From: Mesorhizobium sp. WSM3862
Lineage (GTDB): Bacteria; Pseudomonadota; Alphaproteobacteria; Rhizobiales; Rhizobiaceae
Direction: 5' to 3'
NCBI RefSeq assembly: GCF_002294985.1
Contig: NZ_NSGE01000010.1
Coordinates: forward strand, 62,001 to 126,000
Length of the DNA: 64,000 nt
Part shown: piece by piece, positions 43,827 to 51,534 of the stretch
Layout: each line of letters starts with the position of its first letter
How positions within the stretch are numbered: the stretch's first letter is position 1
Made by a program: the position numbers and the translations under genes
The notes under the pieces: model-generated
What the model saw: only the letters and a program-made list of their open reading frames with translations
Database searches by the model: none
What the model was told of the DNA's origin: nothing

Positions 43827-44981
43827 ATGGTGTTGCGTAGGGAGTCCCCGGCTCCTCCGATCAAAGTGGACGACTGGCTGCGTGGCGAGCCCCTCGCCAA
43901 CTTTCACCCCGGCAAGGTGTACCTCCTAGAATTTTGGGCGACTTGGTGCGGACCCTGTGTGGCGGTGATGCCCCATCTGACGCAGCTGCAGGAGAAATAT
44001 CAAGACAGCGGATTTGAGGTCGTCGGAGTCGCAGCTAGGGAACAGGGCCCGACCGCGGAGGAGGCGCGGACTAGCTTGGATGCTTGGCTGACAGAGAGGT
44101 TCCCGAATCTGAATTATCGTATCGCGTTCGATTACACAGGCGAAATGAACAGACTGTGGATGGAACCCAGTTCATCTCTCGGGATTCCCGCCTCGTTCTT
44201 AGTCGACCGCGACGGCCACATCGCTTTCATAGGACACCCGGCGGAACTCGATGACGTTTTGCCGAAACTTCTCAACGGCAGTTGGCGCAACAGCGATGAA
44301 GCTCAACGCGCCGATGCAAGGCGGATCGCTACTAACCAATGCACGGCGCGCGAACTAGCGCTGACCGGACCGATTTACGCCAAGCTTCAGCCGGCGATGC
44401 AGGCCGAGGATTGGACGGCGGCACTCTCGGCCATCGAAGAAGGCCTCGCCTTAGTGCCCGATTATATCGGGTTCCGAGAAACGCACGCGGATCTAGTGCT
44501 TCACAAGCTGCGCGACATGCAGACCGGCTTGCCAGCCATGCGCCAGTTGGTCGAGGACGCCATCGACAAAAAATTCGAGGCCGTCTCTTGGATGGTCATG
44601 GCCCTGAACAAACTCTTCGATCCCACGATGGACAACTCTCATATCCCCCGTGCTGAACGCTTCGCGATGGGCGACGAGTTCTCGGAACAGATCCTGACAC
44701 TGAATCCCCCGCACGGCGAGGGGCCTCTTAAATTCCGGTGGTACGTCCCGGTCGCTCAGTATTATTACGAGAGCGGCAACATGGATCGCGCGATCGAGTT
44801 GATCGAGGTGGCGCTGAAATCTCTGGGGAATCCAGGGACGATGCCGGACCATATCAAACAATACTACCTTGCCCCATTGCTCCAAGCCCTGGCCAACTAC
44901 ACGGGTGAGAACGCATGCTCCTGGGATCTTTGCGTGGTTCCGCAAAACAAGGCTGCTGAAAATCAAAGCGCAGTCGCCTGA
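43827..44981 (+). CDS. TlpA-like thioredoxin with C-terminal helical extension
   Basis: A 384-residue protein. Residues about 5-150 are a TlpA/AhpC-type thioredoxin fold with FWATWCGPCVAVMPHL as redox site and IPASFLVDRDGHIAFIGHP with the cis-Pro. The C-terminal about 220 residues are helical and TPR-like (AMQAEDWTAALSAIEEGLALVPD, YYESGNMDRAIELIEVALK). No signal peptide or membrane anchor is seen, so unlike most TlpA proteins it should be cytoplasmic. Its partner is unknown. The ATG at 43827 has GGAG seven bases upstream. NifA and sigma-54 sites precede it. A second nif block follows. Confidence 0.87.
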   Translation: MVLRRESPAPPIKVDDWLRGEPLANFHPGKVYLLEFWATWCGPCVAVMPHLTQLQEKYQDSGFEVVGVAAREQGPTAEEARTSLDAWLTERFPNLNYRIAFDYTGEMNRLWMEPSSSLGIPASFLVDRDGHIAFIGHPAELDDVLPKLLNGSWRNSDEAQRADARRIATNQCTARELALTGPIYAKLQPAMQAEDWTAALSAIEEGLALVPDYIGFRETHADLVLHKLRDMQTGLPAMRQLVEDAIDKKFEAVSWMVMALNKLFDPTMDNSHIPRAERFAMGDEFSEQILTLNPPHGEGPLKFRWYVPVAQYYYESGNMDRAIELIEVALKSLGNPGTMPDHIKQYYLAPLLQALANYTGENACSWDLCVVPQNKAAENQSAVA

Positions 44982-45225
44982 GAGCGAAGAGACGACAAGT
45001 GAAGAATGGTCAATCCGCCAGTTTCTGCGGCGCGCCCGCAGCAAGTATGTCCAGGCAGCACAGGGGTGGATCGTTTGCTCGAGGTCAAGGCTCGAACCTT
45101 AGTACCTCTCGCCGGGTCGGCGCGGAAGAGATGTTCGAGGCGAATTTGGCCTATCGGAAGACGTCACGACCCGGGACGTGGTCAGCCCAAGGGATGGCAT
45201 CGACGTGGGATCGGCCCGGCCAGGT

Positions 45226-45670
45226 CGGACGTCGGCTGCGCAACCGGGCCCGGAGTTGGCGTACCCGAAAGCACAAATCGAGCACTGAAATCGAGGAAAC
45301 CAAATGTCGCACGCGGCGCATGGCCTGCTGTCACAAGGACGGCGAGGCCCTTGCCCGCCCGTCCGCCTCCCGCGGTTGATCCGTGCTAGCCTCCCATGGC
45401 TCATGCCAAGGGAAATCGGACACCGGGCTGCTGGCCACCGTAGTGGAGCTTGGGATCGAGGAGCGCTCAGACGTGATGACAAAGTCAACAACAGAAATGA
45501 AACCGACCGGTGCTCCGGGCGCGTGCTTTTCATGGTCGGGCAGTTCGCCGGTCTGTCGAGGCGTCTATCGATTCGGCTTCGAGACTCTCCGGAAACTCGC
45601 GGATACCGGGGCGAAACTGCTCGGCGATGCGACGGCAGCTATTGCCTACCGGGACGTGGCGCGGGCGTGA
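45226..45670 (+). pseudogene. Decayed nifX 3' end and DUF269 gene, copy 2
   Basis: The first part (CTGCGCAA...GGCGTACCCGAAA...) follows the end of nifX; from 45302 the sequence follows the DUF269 gene of 31617 (GAGGCCCTTGCCCGCCCGT, GGTTGATCCGTGCT) with frameshifts and internal deletions. The last 30 codons are back in frame: YRFGFETLRKLADTGAKLLGDA...YRDVARA. It is the old neighbour of the intact DUF683 and fdxB copies that follow. Confidence 0.78.
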
Positions 45671-45695
45671 AGAAACCGATTTTCGAGGAAGGATC

Positions 45696-45899
45696 ATGTC
45701 AAATCTGGATGAGATGGCGAAAAAAGTCCGAAAGCTTCAACTGCGCGCGGCAATCGCCAAGACGAATTTGCGCGACCTTGCCGAGGGTCTCCCGGTCAAA
45801 TGCATTGAGATAGAGGAAGTCGCCGAGAAAACGCACGCCGTTTACGCCGAGCTGGATGGTGCCAGGAGAGAGCTCGCCAAAATGAAGACTTTGCGATGA
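45696..45899 (+). CDS. DUF683 nif-associated small protein, copy 2
   Basis: A 67-residue paralogue of the protein at 15784 (MAKKVRKLQLRAAIAKTNLRDLAEGLPVK..., EELDGARREL-like coil at the end). It appears intact, with GAGGAAGG upstream. It overlaps fdxB copy 2 by four bases exactly as in copy 1. By eye about half of the residues are identical. Confidence 0.83.
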   Translation: MSNLDEMAKKVRKLQLRAAIAKTNLRDLAEGLPVKCIEIEEVAEKTHAVYAELDGARRELAKMKTLR

Positions 45900-46213
45900 G
45901 CAGCACATTCATCAGCCGGGACGGCTCCTTATGGGTGCCGCAATACCTGACAGCTATAGATGGCAAGATCTGTATTGGCTGTGGCCGCTGTTTCAAAGTC
46001 TGCTCGCGCGAGGTCATGCATCTTTATGGCGTCGATGACGCGGGTGAAATCCTCGGCGCCTGCGACGGCAGTGACGACGATTTCGATGGTGAGCTCAATC
46101 GCATGGTCATGGTTGTCGACCATGCCGGCCGCTGCATTGGCTGCGGAGCCTGCGGCCGCGTCTGCCCAAAGAACTGCCAGACCCATGTCGCGGCCGACCA
46201 GATCGCAGCATGA
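45896..46213 (+). CDS. fdxB: FdxB, nif-specific ferredoxin III, copy 2
   Basis: A 105-residue ferredoxin with CIGCGRCFKVCSREV and CIGCGACGRVCPKNC, all eight cluster cysteines conserved, very close to copy 1 at 15984. No nifQ follows; an ExoX-like gene takes that place 38 bases on. Both fdxB copies look functional, so the ferredoxin pool could be fed from two NifA-type promoters. Confidence 0.92.
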   Translation: MSSTFISRDGSLWVPQYLTAIDGKICIGCGRCFKVCSREVMHLYGVDDAGEILGACDGSDDDFDGELNRMVMVVDHAGRCIGCGACGRVCPKNCQTHVAADQIAA

Positions 46214-46251
46214 GCTGCATGATTTGACGAGACGAAATCAGGAGAACGGCA

Positions 46252-46572
46252 TTGCGCTTCATCACCTTTTGTCGGCTCGCCGGGCTGGTCCTGTGCGGCA
46301 ACGCTGTGACGGTTTACTTCGGCTCGCATTCGTTCCATCTAGCAGTCATCACGACGCTGGGCTGTTCGCTACTTCTTCAGCTGGGCTATTTCGCAAGTGT
46401 GCTCTTTCTGATTTGGCGATCCAGCTGCGCTGGCAAAGCCGGGCAAGGGGCTGAGCTTTTCGATAGCGCCCAGGAAGTTCGGTACCAGGCGCGTGACGAT
46501 GAGCATATGAATGAAACTCAAGATGGGCCACAGCGCAATCAAACGCTCGGCATATCGCTGCTCCTCCCTTGA
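46252..46572 (+). CDS. ExoX-like exopolysaccharide production repressor
   Basis: A 106-residue small membrane protein. Two hydrophobic stretches (LAGLVLCGNAVTVYFG and FHLAVITTLGCSLLLQLGYFASVLFLIW) followed by a basic tail resemble the ExoX/Psi family, which lowers exopolysaccharide synthesis after transcription. The TTG at 46252 has AGGAG at good spacing. The C-terminal 45 residues are not typical and may be extended by a frameshift. A fragment of a related gene is seen near 51250. Confidence 0.6.
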   Translation: MRFITFCRLAGLVLCGNAVTVYFGSHSFHLAVITTLGCSLLLQLGYFASVLFLIWRSSCAGKAGQGAELFDSAQEVRYQARDDEHMNETQDGPQRNQTLGISLLLP

Positions 46573-46619
46573 GGCGCCGTAACAAGATCAGAGCTCAGAT
46601 TCCTCACTTTGTTCAAGTT

Positions 46620-46915
46620 GATTCTCGAGGTCAGGAGCACCGAAACGGCAAGCAGGGACGCATCGCTGACTACCTCACCCGCCTTCGTCGTCCTCGACGA
46701 CTGGGCTATGTCCCCTTCGCCCACACCGACGGGCAGTTTCTTTCCATTTCATCGGTCTGCTCTACGAACGCACCTCCATCAACGCCACCACCGACCTGCC
46801 ATTCGGCGAATGACCGAGTTCTTTGCCAGCGACGCAAAGTTGACACGGCGCTGCTCGACCGGCTCACCCATCGCTGCGAGATCATGAGCCGGAAACGAAT
46901 CCTGGCGCTTCAAGA
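46620..46915 (+). pseudogene. IS21 helper ATPase (IstB) remnant A
   Basis: In shifting frames the sequence gives AFVVLDD, FFASDAKLTTALL-type and LTHRCEIM, ending near ILALQEP, which aligns with the last third of IstB. Several frameshifts make it inactive. It shares its end with remnant B. Confidence 0.6.
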
Positions 46916-47003
46916 ACCGCGCCTGACGCGCCCACCGCCCAAACAATCCGCGCTCGCCGGGGCTGCGCAACCCGACCAGCTCCGCCCGGCGAGCGCTCCT
47001 CGT
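46894..47003. repeat. IS21-end repeat, copy A
   Basis: CTGGCGCTTCAAGAACCGCG, then about 80 bases with CGCGCTCGCCGGG and CCAGCTCCGCCCGGCGAGCG, recur at 53687-53793. The GC-rich inverted pair CGCTCGCCGGG/CCCGGCGAGCG suggests a terminal or regulatory part of one IS element. Confidence 0.6.
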
Positions 47004-47632
47004 CGCGCTTATGCAAGCGGGGGCTATAAGTCGACGCCGATTGGCAGGTCTCCGCTATGGTGCGTCCCAGAACAGCTGTCCGCATCCTCGGCGACATCGC
47101 CGTACCGCCGTTCGAGCTATCGGCATTGCCATGTCGTGCGACGGTCCTGCTGTCGCCCGCTCGCCGTCTCAGGCGAGGATATCTTTCACCCTACTTACCT
47201 CCGTGCCGAGGCGACCTGGCCCGCGATGTTTTCGAAGCACCGCCTGAGGTGCGCTCGAGCGCCTCAATCCTCTAAGTCTGGGCTAAGCCGGAAAAACGCG
47301 TCTACCCTTCGTTCTTCGTGCGCTCGACGGCTTACTTGCTGGGCGTAACATCGCGAGATCGTGATTGGCCACGGCGCCTCCATGCCGATCGTGGTGATCG
47401 CGATCTACTGCCCGACCGCATTCGCCGCGCCATCTCTCGTGGCAGGCCCTCTTGAATTGAAGGTACAGACAGTTCCTCATTACAAAGCCACATCCGCCCT
47501 GCCGTCAGCCGGCGAACAGTTCGGGGCTAAAACCTGGTCACCACCAGTTCGCCAGGTCGAAATGGCAGCGAACGACTTTGCGGGTGCGCTCTGGTTCAGA
47601 CGTAGGTCGATGCCGAGAGGCACGTTCGGCAT
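47004..47632. other. No gene recognised
   Basis: About 630 bases of mixed debris after the IS21 remnant. No motif was seen; the NifA-type small-RNA locus starts at its right edge. Confidence 0.5.
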
Positions 47633-47648
47633 TGTCCGATAGCCGACA
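47633..47648. promoter_or_regulatory. NifA site of the small RNA locus
   Basis: TGT-CCGATAGCCG-ACA, an exact match with palindromic arms, 59 bases above the sigma-54 -24 element. Confidence 0.87.
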
Positions 47649-47707
47649 ATGTCGGGTACGCAACGTGAGGAAGCTGACTCTCGGGTGATTTTTAGACGCT
47701 TTTGGCT

Positions 47708-47722
47708 TGGCACAGTACATGC
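47708..47722 (+). promoter_or_regulatory. Sigma-54 promoter of the small RNA locus
   Basis: TGGCACAGTACATGC, GG-N10-GC. The transcript should begin near 47734. Confidence 0.87.
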
Positions 47723-47733
47723 TCGCTATTGCG

Positions 47734-47841
47734 CAAAACGCACGGATTGAGTGGTCCCACCGCGACAGTCGCTAGCTTACGCCACCTCCCAGGGTGAAGC
47801 CGGCCCGGCAGAGAGCTCCGTCTCTGCCGGGCATGTCTTTT
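47734..47841 (+). ncRNA. Predicted NifA/sigma-54-dependent small RNA
   Basis: About 108 bases between a sigma-54 promoter and a strong intrinsic terminator. There is no ribosome site and no ATG before the terminator hairpin, so a coding role is unlikely. The body contains CCACCTCCC at 47782-47790, which is complementary to Shine-Dalgarno sequences and is a common seed type in rhizobial regulatory RNAs. It would be made only when NifA is active. Transcript ends are inferred from promoter and terminator positions; no expression data are available here. Confidence 0.75.
47803..47841 (+). terminator. Rho-independent terminator of the small RNA
   Basis: A perfect 12-bp stem (GCCCGGCAGAGA and TCTCTGCCGGGC) with a 6-base loop, followed by ATGTCTTTT. 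It is the strongest terminator seen in the window. Confidence 0.9.
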
Positions 47842-48026
47842 CAGACGTACTCACGTTCAGAACTTCAAATTAGGCGACGCAATGCCCGGCTGAAGAGGAT
47901 CGCGTCGAATGAAAAATGATGGCCATTGCGAGGCTCTCCGATGCATGGCCGGAGCGAGAAGGGAGTGTTGCCATGCGGGTGGGTTCACTCATCGTGGTCG
48001 TCGACATCCGACAATTGTGTCGGCTT

Positions 48027-48042
48027 TGTCGGTTTGACGACA
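48027..48042. promoter_or_regulatory. NifA site of the protease unit
   Basis: TGT-CGGTTTGACG-ACA, exact, 89 bases above the sigma-54 promoter. Confidence 0.85.
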
Positions 48043-48131
48043 CAGCCTTGGTTGGCCGGCATCTTGGACGTTTTTGTCTAAGCCGCTGATAACAAACATG
48101 CAATTTGTACCCTTCCCCCCGTCATCCAGAT

Positions 48132-48146
48132 TGGCATGAATTACGC
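48132..48146 (+). promoter_or_regulatory. Sigma-54 promoter of the protease unit
   Basis: TGGCATGAATTACGC. GG and GC are ten bases apart; the -12 part (ACGC) is weaker than consensus. Confidence 0.78.
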
Positions 48147-48374
48147 TTAATTCCGTTGAGAGGGCGGGAGCAGCTTGCCAGGGAAGAGCGAAGATAGATG
48201 GCTCGACAAAATTGAAGGACGGGGATCACAGATTTGTTGCGAATGAATACGTTGCCCGCTGGCGGCCCTGCGTCTGCGGCTAGAGCCTCCGTGCGGTTTG
48301 AAGATGCGGCGAGGGACTTCAGTACGCGTGTCGATTACATGATTTGCTCGCGGGTGCAGCAATGGGCGCTGCAG

Positions 48375-48935
48375 ATGTGCATACGGTTGGCGAGCTACGT
48401 CCTGTTCGTGATGGCATTCTTCGTCAGCGCTATGACAGCGAACGGACAGGAGACCAGCCTTGTCGGCATTTATCAGGGTTCGGAGCTAACCGCGGCCGCC
48501 AACCATCTGGGACAAGGCGGATACGAGCTGTCGGGTGGTACCAAAGTGTCTTTCGACAAGTGGTACCACAGCAAATGGATCGACATGCGATTTGAAATGT
48601 TGACGCAGCTGTCGGATGATTTCGGTCTCCTGTGGGGCGCGAGCACCGGCCAACGCGCCGAAAAGGTCCGAATCGACCCAGGTGTGAAACTCGGCTTTAT
48701 TCTGCAAAAGCGACCGACGCCGTCCACGACGCTTTCTCTCACCGTCAGTTCGATTTTGGGCGGGAATCTGACGGAACGACCTTGCACGGCTGACTATGGC
48801 GCCGTCGGCGGCTTCTATACAGTGAATTGCCGTCTGGCCGCCTCGCAACTGCGGCCCTCGGACACGTTGAAATACATGACAAACCTGGAGCCAAGCCGAT
48901 GGAAACTAGACCTTCGGTTCAGGGGTGAATTTTAG
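48375..48935 (+). CDS. Secreted protein, probable outer-membrane barrel
   Basis: A protein of about 186 residues from this start. A signal peptide is visible (CIRLASYVLFVMAFFVSAMTANGQ), then a mature part rich in aromatic and alternating residues (KWYHSKWIDMRFEML, DPGVKLGFILQ) that ends WKLDLRFRGEF. The final Phe and alternating pattern suit an outer-membrane beta-barrel. I do not recognise the family. Upstream in-frame starts exist (48234, 48339), but the ATG at 48375 places the signal peptide first. It precedes the first subtilase-like gene by about 60 bases; its 3' end is duplicated in front of the second. Confidence 0.65.
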   Translation: MCIRLASYVLFVMAFFVSAMTANGQETSLVGIYQGSELTAAANHLGQGGYELSGGTKVSFDKWYHSKWIDMRFEMLTQLSDDFGLLWGASTGQRAEKVRIDPGVKLGFILQKRPTPSTTLSLTVSSILGGNLTERPCTADYGAVGGFYTVNCRLAASQLRPSDTLKYMTNLEPSRWKLDLRFRGEF

Positions 48936-49953
48936 CATGGTGAAAGGCAAGGCCGTAAATTTCGTTGATGAAGAACAATCAGATAGGAAGTTGATTATGC
49001 ACAAAACACAATTGTCCCCGGTAGGACTCGTTGCCAGTCTTTTCATGGGCCTGCTGACGGCACCCGGTTTTGCTGGTGATCTCGATGCCGGTGTCAGCGG
49101 CAAAGGAACGACCGCTACTCCAGCCGCGGAAAGCAGTAGCTCGGGCTGTCCACAAAATGCCGACGGCACGTTTTGCTGGATGAGCCCGGATATTGGTGAA
49201 GCATGGACATCAGGCTTTATCGGTTCCGGCGTATCGATAAATGTCATAGATGATTTCAAGGAACAGCCATTTGATGCAGACCTCGGTCGCGGCACGCAGA
49301 GGCAGCGACATGGAGAGTGGGTCGCTGAAATTGCCGGCATGGTCGCCCCTGGCGCAAACATATTCAAGTATGACTATCTCGAGGGGTCTTCGATCGGGCT
49401 GCAGGACGGCCTCAATATCATCAATGCGAGCTACCGCATCATAGAGCCACTGAGCCAGCATCCGCGCGAGCAGGCGATCGTCGATTCCGCCTGGGCGGGC
49501 ACTGCCATCGTCACAAAGAGTGCCGACAACCGCAGCAACGAGGTAGGTAGGCCGCACGAAGGGGATTTCGATGAGCTAACCCTCGGGCTGATCGGGGTGC
49601 CAACGGCAATCTTCGTGGGTGCGCTCGACCATAATGGCACTCCCGGGAACAAGACGCGGCTGGCCCGATACTCGAATTATCCCGGCTCAAACCCCGAGGT
49701 GCGGAACCAGTTCCTGACCGTGGGTGTCGAGGGTGACAAGACTGGCCTATACGGCACGTCTTATGCAGCACCTGTGGTTGCAGGCTATGCCGCCATCCTT
49801 GGCAGCAAGTTCACGTCCGCAACTCCGACACAGATTACTAATCAGCTGCTGGATACAGCCAGGACCGATACGCTCGTCGACTACAATCCGGCGACTTACG
49901 GCCGCGGCGAAGCCAGTCTTTCGAGGGCGCTGGCACCCGTTTCGATTCACTAG
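48834..49953 (+). repeat. Tandem duplication unit A
   Basis: The 3' end of the barrel-like gene plus the first subtilase-like gene. Unit B at 50010-51131 repeats it in the same order: CTGCG/CTCCGGCC...GGACAC-TTGAAAT, GTTGATGAAGAACA, then the protease gene. Confidence 0.8.
48997..49953 (+). CDS. Subtilase-like (S8) secreted protein, copy A
   Basis: A 318-residue protein with a signal peptide (LVASLFMGLLTAPGFA, cut near residue 26). The catalytic triad can be placed at D85 (INVIDDF), H105 (RQRHGEWVAEIAG) and S255 (GTSYAAPVVAGYAA), the S8 peptidase order. The oxyanion Asn region reads KSADN rather than the usual AAGN. A paired Cys segment CPQNADGTFCWMSPD precedes the domain. It is short for a subtilase and has no obvious propeptide. 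AGGAAG precedes the ATG. NifA and sigma-54 sites head the unit, so it is likely released into the periplasm or peribacteroid space in nodules. The substrate is unknown. Confidence 0.82.
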   Translation: MHKTQLSPVGLVASLFMGLLTAPGFAGDLDAGVSGKGTTATPAAESSSSGCPQNADGTFCWMSPDIGEAWTSGFIGSGVSINVIDDFKEQPFDADLGRGTQRQRHGEWVAEIAGMVAPGANIFKYDYLEGSSIGLQDGLNIINASYRIIEPLSQHPREQAIVDSAWAGTAIVTKSADNRSNEVGRPHEGDFDELTLGLIGVPTAIFVGALDHNGTPGNKTRLARYSNYPGSNPEVRNQFLTVGVEGDKTGLYGTSYAAPVVAGYAAILGSKFTSATPTQITNQLLDTARTDTLVDYNPATYGRGEASLSRALAPVSIH

Positions 49954-50009
49954 ACTGCCACCCTGCCCTCATGCGTCCGAACGTGGGTGGATCGCGGCGC
50001 CCAGGCGGT

Positions 50010-51131
50010 GAATTGCCGTCCGTGGCGTCGCTGCTCCGGCCGGCGGACACATTGAAATGCCTGGCGAACGCTCATCTGAGCCTGCTGAACATCGGTCTCT
50101 GGTTCCGAGGTCGTTCTACCCATGGTGAAATGCTTCGTCTTGTTGATGAAGAACAGTTCAAACAGGAGAGTTGAATGCAGATAAAGCGATTGTTGCCGGT
50201 GGCGTACCTTGCCAGTCTTGTCCTATGGACGTCGGCACCACCCGGTTTCGCCGATGACCTCCAATCCAGGCTCGCCGGCGATGGCGGGGCTGCGAGGCCA
50301 GCCATGGACGGCAGCAGCTCGCGTTGCCCACAAAATGCCGACGGCACCTTTTGCTGGATGAGCCCGGACGTCGGCGCAGCATGGGCCTCGGGTTATAATG
50401 GGTCTGGCGTGTCGGTAACTATCATAGATGACTTCACAGGTAACATGGGACAGGTGGGGGATCTCGGCCATGGCTCCCAATGGCGGCGACATGGGCAGTG
50501 GGTCGCTCAAGCAGCCGGCATGGTCGCGCCTGGCGCAAACATAACCGAGCTTGACTATTCGGAACAAGTTCCGCTCACGCTGAAGCAGGGCCTCAATGTC
50601 ATTAATCTGAGGTATGGCCTTGAGGAACCAGTGAGCGGGTACCGGCTTGAGCAGTCGATTGTCGATGCGGCTCGGGCGGGTGCTGCGGTCTTCACAAAGG
50701 CAGCCGGCAACGGGTCCGTAGCGGTAGATACCCTTGCCGATGGGGATATTGATTTCCTTGCTCTCGACCTGATTGGGAAGCAATCGGCAATCTTTGTGGG
50801 TGCGCTAGAGCGCAATGGCACTCCCGAAAACAAGGCAAAGCTCGCCTCCTATTCGAATTACGCCGGTTCAGATTCGGAGGTGCAGAACCACTTCCTGACG
50901 GTGGGCGTCGAGAGCGACAAGACTGGCCTAACCGGAACGTCTGTCGCGGCATCTGTGGTTGCAGGCTATGCCGCCATCCTTGGCAGCAAATTCACGTCCG
51001 CAACACCGACACAGATCACCAATCAGCTGGATACAGCCAGGACCGACACGCTCGTCAACTATGATGCGGCGACTTACGGACGCGGGGAGGCCAGCCTTTC
51101 GAGGGCATTGGCACCCGTCTCGATCAGGTAG
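50010..51131 (+). repeat. Tandem duplication unit B
   Basis: The first about 150 bases are a frame-broken copy of the end of the barrel-like gene (LRPADTLKCLAN against LRPSDTLKYMTN; WFRGRS against RFRGEF); the rest is the second subtilase-like gene. The two proteases have diverged considerably, so the duplication is not recent. Confidence 0.8.
50175..51131 (+). CDS. Subtilase-like (S8) secreted protein, copy B
   Basis: A 318-residue paralogue of copy A with its own signal peptide (LLPVAYLASLVLWTSAPPGFA). Triad residues D85 (VTIIDDF), H106 (WRRHGQWVAQAAG) and S256 (GTSVAASVVAGYAA) are kept, and the oxyanion Asn is normal here (KAAGNGS, N179). The Pro of GTSxAAP is Ser. Both copies end in the same TYGRGEASLSRALAPVSI. 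Ribosome site AGGAGAG. By eye it is about 60 percent identical to copy A, with most change between residues 85 and 230. No separate promoter was seen, so it is likely read from 48132. Confidence 0.82.
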   Translation: MQIKRLLPVAYLASLVLWTSAPPGFADDLQSRLAGDGGAARPAMDGSSSRCPQNADGTFCWMSPDVGAAWASGYNGSGVSVTIIDDFTGNMGQVGDLGHGSQWRRHGQWVAQAAGMVAPGANITELDYSEQVPLTLKQGLNVINLRYGLEEPVSGYRLEQSIVDAARAGAAVFTKAAGNGSVAVDTLADGDIDFLALDLIGKQSAIFVGALERNGTPENKAKLASYSNYAGSDSEVQNHFLTVGVESDKTGLTGTSVAASVVAGYAAILGSKFTSATPTQITNQLDTARTDTLVNYDAATYGRGEASLSRALAPVSIR

Positions 51132-51534
51132 ACGAGCACTTCGATCGAGCAGCTGAAACTTCTGTGAGGCGTTGAGCGCCACAAAATCGCCTCGCAGAAC
51201 TCGGCTCGGCAACTGTGCGGTTCCTGCCGGTCCAATCGCAAAAAAGAAGGCATTGCTTTTTTATCGAAGTCTGTTGATCTGGCGGTCTGGCTGCGCTCGC
51301 AAAGACGGCAAAAACGCAGATGCGGACCGGGTGTCGTCGTACGATTCCTGGGTGATGGTCGGCACACCCGCAGCATGCCGACATGTGGATCGCTTCGTCT
51401 CAGTCGCAAGGAAAGCGCGGGAAATCCCCAAGGCTCTGACAGGTGGTCGGAGAGCGCGGCCGACTATCCAAGCAGCGCTTATGAGACGAGTTTGGCGTGG
51501 CTATTTCACCTGAATGATCATCGCCGGAGAGAAT
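51132..51534. other. Spacer with ExoX-like fragment, upstream of acdS
   Basis: Around 51250-51320 the frame FYRSLLIWRSGCARKDGK resembles the end of the ExoX-like protein at 46252 (LFLIWRSSCAGKAGQ), so a fragment of that gene was left here. No convincing NifA/sigma-54 pair was found for acdS; the best partial match (CGGCACACCCGCAGC at 51360) has a poor -12. Confidence 0.45.

Noticed and set aside
51281..51295. GG-N10-GC match (TGGCGGTCTGGCTGC) as a sigma-54 promoter for acdS
   Set aside because: It lies inside an ExoX-like coding remnant whose LIWRSGC codons explain the sequence; the -24 is TGGCGG and no NifA site is near.
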